Shown: piece by piece, positions 61,414 to 64,000 of the stretch
Position numbering within the stretch: position 1 is the stretch's first letter
Layout: every line of letters starts with the position of its first letter
Made by a program: the position numbers and the translations under genes
Notes under the pieces: model-generated
Database searches by the model: none
Told to the model about the DNA's origin: nothing
The model's input: the letters and a program-made list of their open reading frames with translations, nothing else
DNA from: Persicitalea sp964500445
GTDB lineage: Bacteria; Bacteroidota; Bacteroidia; Cytophagales; Spirosomataceae
Reading direction: 5' to 3'
Length of the DNA: 64,000 nucleotides
Assembly: GCA_964500445.1 (NCBI GenBank)
Contig: CAZCOG010000012.1
Coordinates: 1 to 64,000, forward strand

Positions 61414-61800
61414 TCAAGCCGCCTCCAGGCCAGCGGCAAAAGCGCAGAATTGGTTTCTGAACTGGTGATAGTTTTGCTCGAAGTAAAAAATTTCTTCCCG
61501 AATATAGCGGCATTCTGGTTTACTGTTTGGCCAATATCCTGGTTTTGTATCCAGGCCACCTGCATCAATGCCAGCCGAGTCTTTATTATCAGCTGAAATT
61601 TCCTCCAAAAGTTTATTAACCAAATGAAGGTAATCGTGAAGCTGACTCATCAGCTCCGAAAGTCTGTGAGGAAAGATTTTTCCCTCCAAATTAAGAAGAT
61701 AACTTTCAAAAATAGCTAATTCACGGCGATTGAATTCCAGCTCGTTCTTCCAGAGCAGTAGTTCAAATCTAAGGTTAGGGGGACTAGGGGATTTGTTCAT
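61414..61800 (-). CDS. Hypothetical helical protein
   Basis: 128 residues, mostly helical (LWKNELEFNRRELAIFESYLL, HDYLHLVNKLLEEISAD, REEIFYFEQNYHQFRNQF) with a Pro/Gly-rich middle loop. It looks like a short coiled-coil hairpin. No family recognised, no signal peptide or membrane segment. The neighbour on the same strand, 122 bases downstream, is the Kbp-like gene. Confidence 0.55.
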   Translation of the reverse strand: MNKSPSPPNLRFELLLWKNELEFNRRELAIFESYLLNLEGKIFPHRLSELMSQLHDYLHLVNKLLEEISADNKDSAGIDAGGLDTKPGYWPNSKPECRYIREEIFYFEQNYHQFRNQFCAFAAGLEAA

Positions 61801-61914
61801 GGGCGGCTGAGTTTAGGAGTAGGCAAAATGGGTTTGAAAGTACAAAATATTCCTTACAAAATCCATTCCTGCCGCTATTTATCTCTTCTGATCGCAGACT
61901 TCCGGGAAAGGTGC

Positions 61915-61922
61915 TAGATTTG
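61915..61922 (+). promoter_or_regulatory. Putative -7 box for glpD
   Basis: TAGATTTG is an exact TAnnTTTG match 28 bases before the glpD start. No clear TTG was found at the -33 distance (TCTG at 61887-61890 is nearest). Confidence 0.45.
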
Positions 61923-61950
61923 CTATCCTCACTCCTTTTACTTCCTGCTC

Positions 61951-63585
61951 ATGAATCGTTCTGTAAATATCGCTCGCCTGCAAACTGAAAATTTTGATAT
62001 ATGCATTATCGGTGGCGGTGCCAGCGGCTCTGGCTGTGCCCTGGATGCAGCCTTGCGTGGGTATAAGGTAGCATTGATCGATAAAAAAGATTTCGCTTCC
62101 GAAACCTCTTCCCGCTCCACCAAGCTTATCCACGGCGGCGTACGGTATCTCGAGCAGGCCTTTACCAAGCTCGATTTCGCCCAACTGAAGCAAGTCCGCC
62201 ATGGGCTGGAAGAACGAAGAATCGTTATCAAAAACGCCCCGCATCTGGCCCGCCCACTGGCTCTACTGACGCCCGTTTTTTCCTTATTTGAAGGCCTCTA
62301 TTATAGTATCGGGCTAAAAATGTACGATTGGTTCGCCAATGACAAAACCTTACCCAAGGGCAAATGGCTTTCTAAAAAAGAGGTTTTGGCCCGAATGCCT
62401 ACCCTGGATAAGAACAAACTCCACAGTGCAGTCCTGTACTACGACGGCCAGCACGACGACGCCCGTTACTGCCTTGCCATCGTGCAGTCGGCTCAGGAAC
62501 AAGGTGTAGCCGTAGCAAACTATGTGGGCGTAACGGGTTTTGAAACAGACGAAGCAGGAAAATTAACGGCAGCGAACGTCAGGGATGAATTGACACAGGA
62601 AAGTTTTTCGATCAAAGCCAGGGTTTTCATAAACTGCACCGGAACTTTTGCGGATCAGATCCGGCATTGGGCCAACCCAAAGCTTCCTTCCCGAATCCGG
62701 CCCAGCAAGGGTGTCCACGTTGTGTTGCCCTACGCAACTCTGAACAGTACGGATGCCATGCTGATCCCTAAAACCAGCGATGGTCGGGTAGTTTTTGCCA
62801 TTCCATTCGAAGGGCAATTGGTAGTTGGAACGACAGACACGGAGTTTAAAGACGGAACGCAAGAGCCCTTTCTGGAAAAAAATGAGGTCGATTTTCTGCT
62901 CGGCACATTGCGTCCTTACTTAAAAAAATCGCCCCAACCTGAGGATGTCACGGCAGGCTTCGGCGGGTTGCGCCCCTTGTTGGCTGCCGACCCAACCAAA
63001 TCTACCAAGGGCCTTACCCGAGACCACGAGGTGGAACATGATATACACTCTAACCTGGTGAGCTTGCTGGGCGGTAAATGGACCACTTACCGCCTGATGG
63101 CGAAAGACACCATAGAAAAAGTGGAAGAAATTTTGGGTAATGAAAACCCCTGCCTCACCGCCGACCATTTGCTGGCGGGTGGCGAAAATTTTGACTACGA
63201 AGCCTGGAAAACCTTTCAGAAGCAGTACGATTTGGGAGAGGATACCTGCAAACATCTGCTTTTGAAATATGGGTCACGGGCCGACAAGGTAGTCGCCCTT
63301 TTTCAGGAAGATACCTCGCTGTCTGATCGGCTGGTGGCGCGCTTACCATATCTCAAAGCCGAAGTCGTATACGCCGCCCGCCACGAAATGGCCGTCGTGC
63401 CTCGTGATTTTCTGGCCAGGCGTATCCGCATGGAAATTACCGACTGGGACGCTACGCTCCAGTGTCTCCCTACCGTCTGTGACCTGATGGCTGCGGAATT
63501 AGGCTGGGACGCAGAAACTGAACGCCGCATGATGAATGATTACCTGACCATGCTCCGGCAATTCCAGGGGGAAGCAGGCGTATAA
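61951..63585 (+). CDS. glpD: Glycerol-3-phosphate dehydrogenase/oxidase
   Basis: 544 residues. FAD-dependent enzyme turning glycerol-3-phosphate into dihydroxyacetone phosphate, passing electrons to quinone at the inner membrane. The FAD motif is DICIIGGGASGSGCALDAAL (near residue 18), then SSRSTKLIHGGVRYLEQ and RPSKGVHVVLP; TAGFGGLRPLL and LLGGKWTTYRLMAKD are standard family blocks. Full length with the C-terminal domain. It stands alone, and its stop lies 5 bases from the convergent next gene. Confidence 0.94.
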   Translation: MNRSVNIARLQTENFDICIIGGGASGSGCALDAALRGYKVALIDKKDFASETSSRSTKLIHGGVRYLEQAFTKLDFAQLKQVRHGLEERRIVIKNAPHLARPLALLTPVFSLFEGLYYSIGLKMYDWFANDKTLPKGKWLSKKEVLARMPTLDKNKLHSAVLYYDGQHDDARYCLAIVQSAQEQGVAVANYVGVTGFETDEAGKLTAANVRDELTQESFSIKARVFINCTGTFADQIRHWANPKLPSRIRPSKGVHVVLPYATLNSTDAMLIPKTSDGRVVFAIPFEGQLVVGTTDTEFKDGTQEPFLEKNEVDFLLGTLRPYLKKSPQPEDVTAGFGGLRPLLAADPTKSTKGLTRDHEVEHDIHSNLVSLLGGKWTTYRLMAKDTIEKVEEILGNENPCLTADHLLAGGENFDYEAWKTFQKQYDLGEDTCKHLLLKYGSRADKVVALFQEDTSLSDRLVARLPYLKAEVVYAARHEMAVVPRDFLARRIRMEITDWDATLQCLPTVCDLMAAELGWDAETERRMMNDYLTMLRQFQGEAGV

Positions 63586-63590
63586 CAGCC

Positions 63591-64000
63591 CTATTTCTTT
63601 TGCAAAAATACGCGTACGCCCCGCTTATTCCCCGTCACAATGTCGAGCAGGCCATCTTTGTTCATATCCTCGACCGTAACGTGCAGCCCAGAACCCGAAT
63701 CGTTGTCAATTTCGTGGGGAATCCAGGCTGGGTTTTTGCCATCCGGTTTGAACTCAAACCAGTACATAACCGGTGGGTCGAGACCACCGGGATCTTTGCC
63801 ATGGTGAGCCAGATGCCGCTTGCCGGTAATCAAGTCCAGGTCGCCATCGCCGTCAAGGTCCGCCAGCTCCAGGCTATGGGTCTGGGAAAAATTCTTATAA
63901 ATCTCGTGTTCGGTCCAGGTTTCGTTGCCATCGGCATCACGGCCCTGCTCATGCCACCAGATGCCATAGTTGTGAGCGGATGAACTCAGGATATCGTTCA
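63591..64000 (-). CDS. FG-GAP/VCBS repeat protein (3' end only)
   Basis: The C-terminal 136 or so residues of a gene that enters from the right edge on the minus strand; the frame stays open to base 64000. It contains the calcium-binding-like FG-GAP units LADLDGDGDLDLITGKRHL and VEDMNKDGLLDIVTGN, and HNYGIWWHEQ. Secreted beta-propeller proteins of this type are common in the phylum and may bind or process sugars. The start and any signal peptide are outside the window. A Met at 63833 is internal, not the start. Confidence 0.85.
   Translation of the reverse strand, partial: NDILSSSAHNYGIWWHEQGRDADGNETWTEHEIYKNFSQTHSLELADLDGDGDLDLITGKRHLAHHGKDPGGLDPPVMYWFEFKPDGKNPAWIPHEIDNDSGSGLHVTVEDMNKDGLLDIVTGNKRGVRVFLQKK

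Overview
The window is a chromosomal stretch of a member of the Bacteroidota, most likely a Cytophagales/Spirosomataceae-type organism (genus not determinable by eye). The evidence is a complete gldK-gldL-gldM-gldN block of the type IX secretion/gliding machinery with a PorP/SprF-like gene in front, the Bacteroidota-specific DUF4271-hemD pair, an OMP_b-brl_3-type TonB-dependent receptor, CtlX plus a long arginine deiminase, and promoter-like TAnnTTTG boxes in place of an E. coli-type -10. G+C is around one half by eye, except for one AT-rich gene (8955-10775). About 57 protein genes are called; no rRNA, tRNA, CRISPR array, insertion sequence or prophage was seen. A 100-base run of N at 59378-59477 is a scaffold gap.

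Layout. 150-3748: glycosyltransferase, family-1-like glycoside hydrolase and GT87-like membrane protein (polysaccharide/glycan). 3805-6330: GH109-like oxidoreductase-fold glycosidase and a DUF5009/NagX-like membrane protein (amino-sugar use). 6425-8683: secreted metzincin protease with GEVED module. 8955-10775: AT-rich solitary DUF262-AlbA_2 fusion, the best candidate for an undescribed defence-type gene. 10855-15193: amidohydrolase, ispF, M16 peptidase, TPR protein. 15337-22198: molybdopterin oxidoreductase, paired DUF2157-like membrane proteins, amidase, alditol-oxidase-like lipoprotein, solitary TrpF. 22421-24392: MFS transporter and a small membrane protein. 24648-27597: sucD, DUF4271 protein, hemD. 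27732-33739: porP-gldKLMN, ending in a strong UUCG-loop terminator.

33928-42634: TonB-type receptor with an AraC regulator just upstream, APC permease, acyltransferase, SGNH hydrolase, methyltransferase. 42810-48994: short-chain NAD(P)-binding protein and GNAT, Arg-rich secreted protein, PlsC and acyl-ACP desaturase (lipid genes facing outwards), GNAT, endonuclease/exonuclease/phosphatase protein, menA. 49100-54253 (minus): glycogen branching-type enzyme, DUF2383 protein, ctlX and arginine deiminase. 54502-59315: sufC-sufD-sufS-sufE, a DUF59/SufT-like gene and a bacilliredoxin, notably without sufB in front. After the gap: vWA protein, Kbp-like BON-LysM protein, a helical hypothetical, glpD, and the end of an FG-GAP/VCBS protein that runs off the right edge.

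Two window-wide signals are not explained by gene content. The octamer GGTACTTT/AAAGTACC occurs far more often than chance, in all codon frames and on both strands. Many gene junctions carry short words iterated in direct and inverted orientation, several forming long-armed hairpins.
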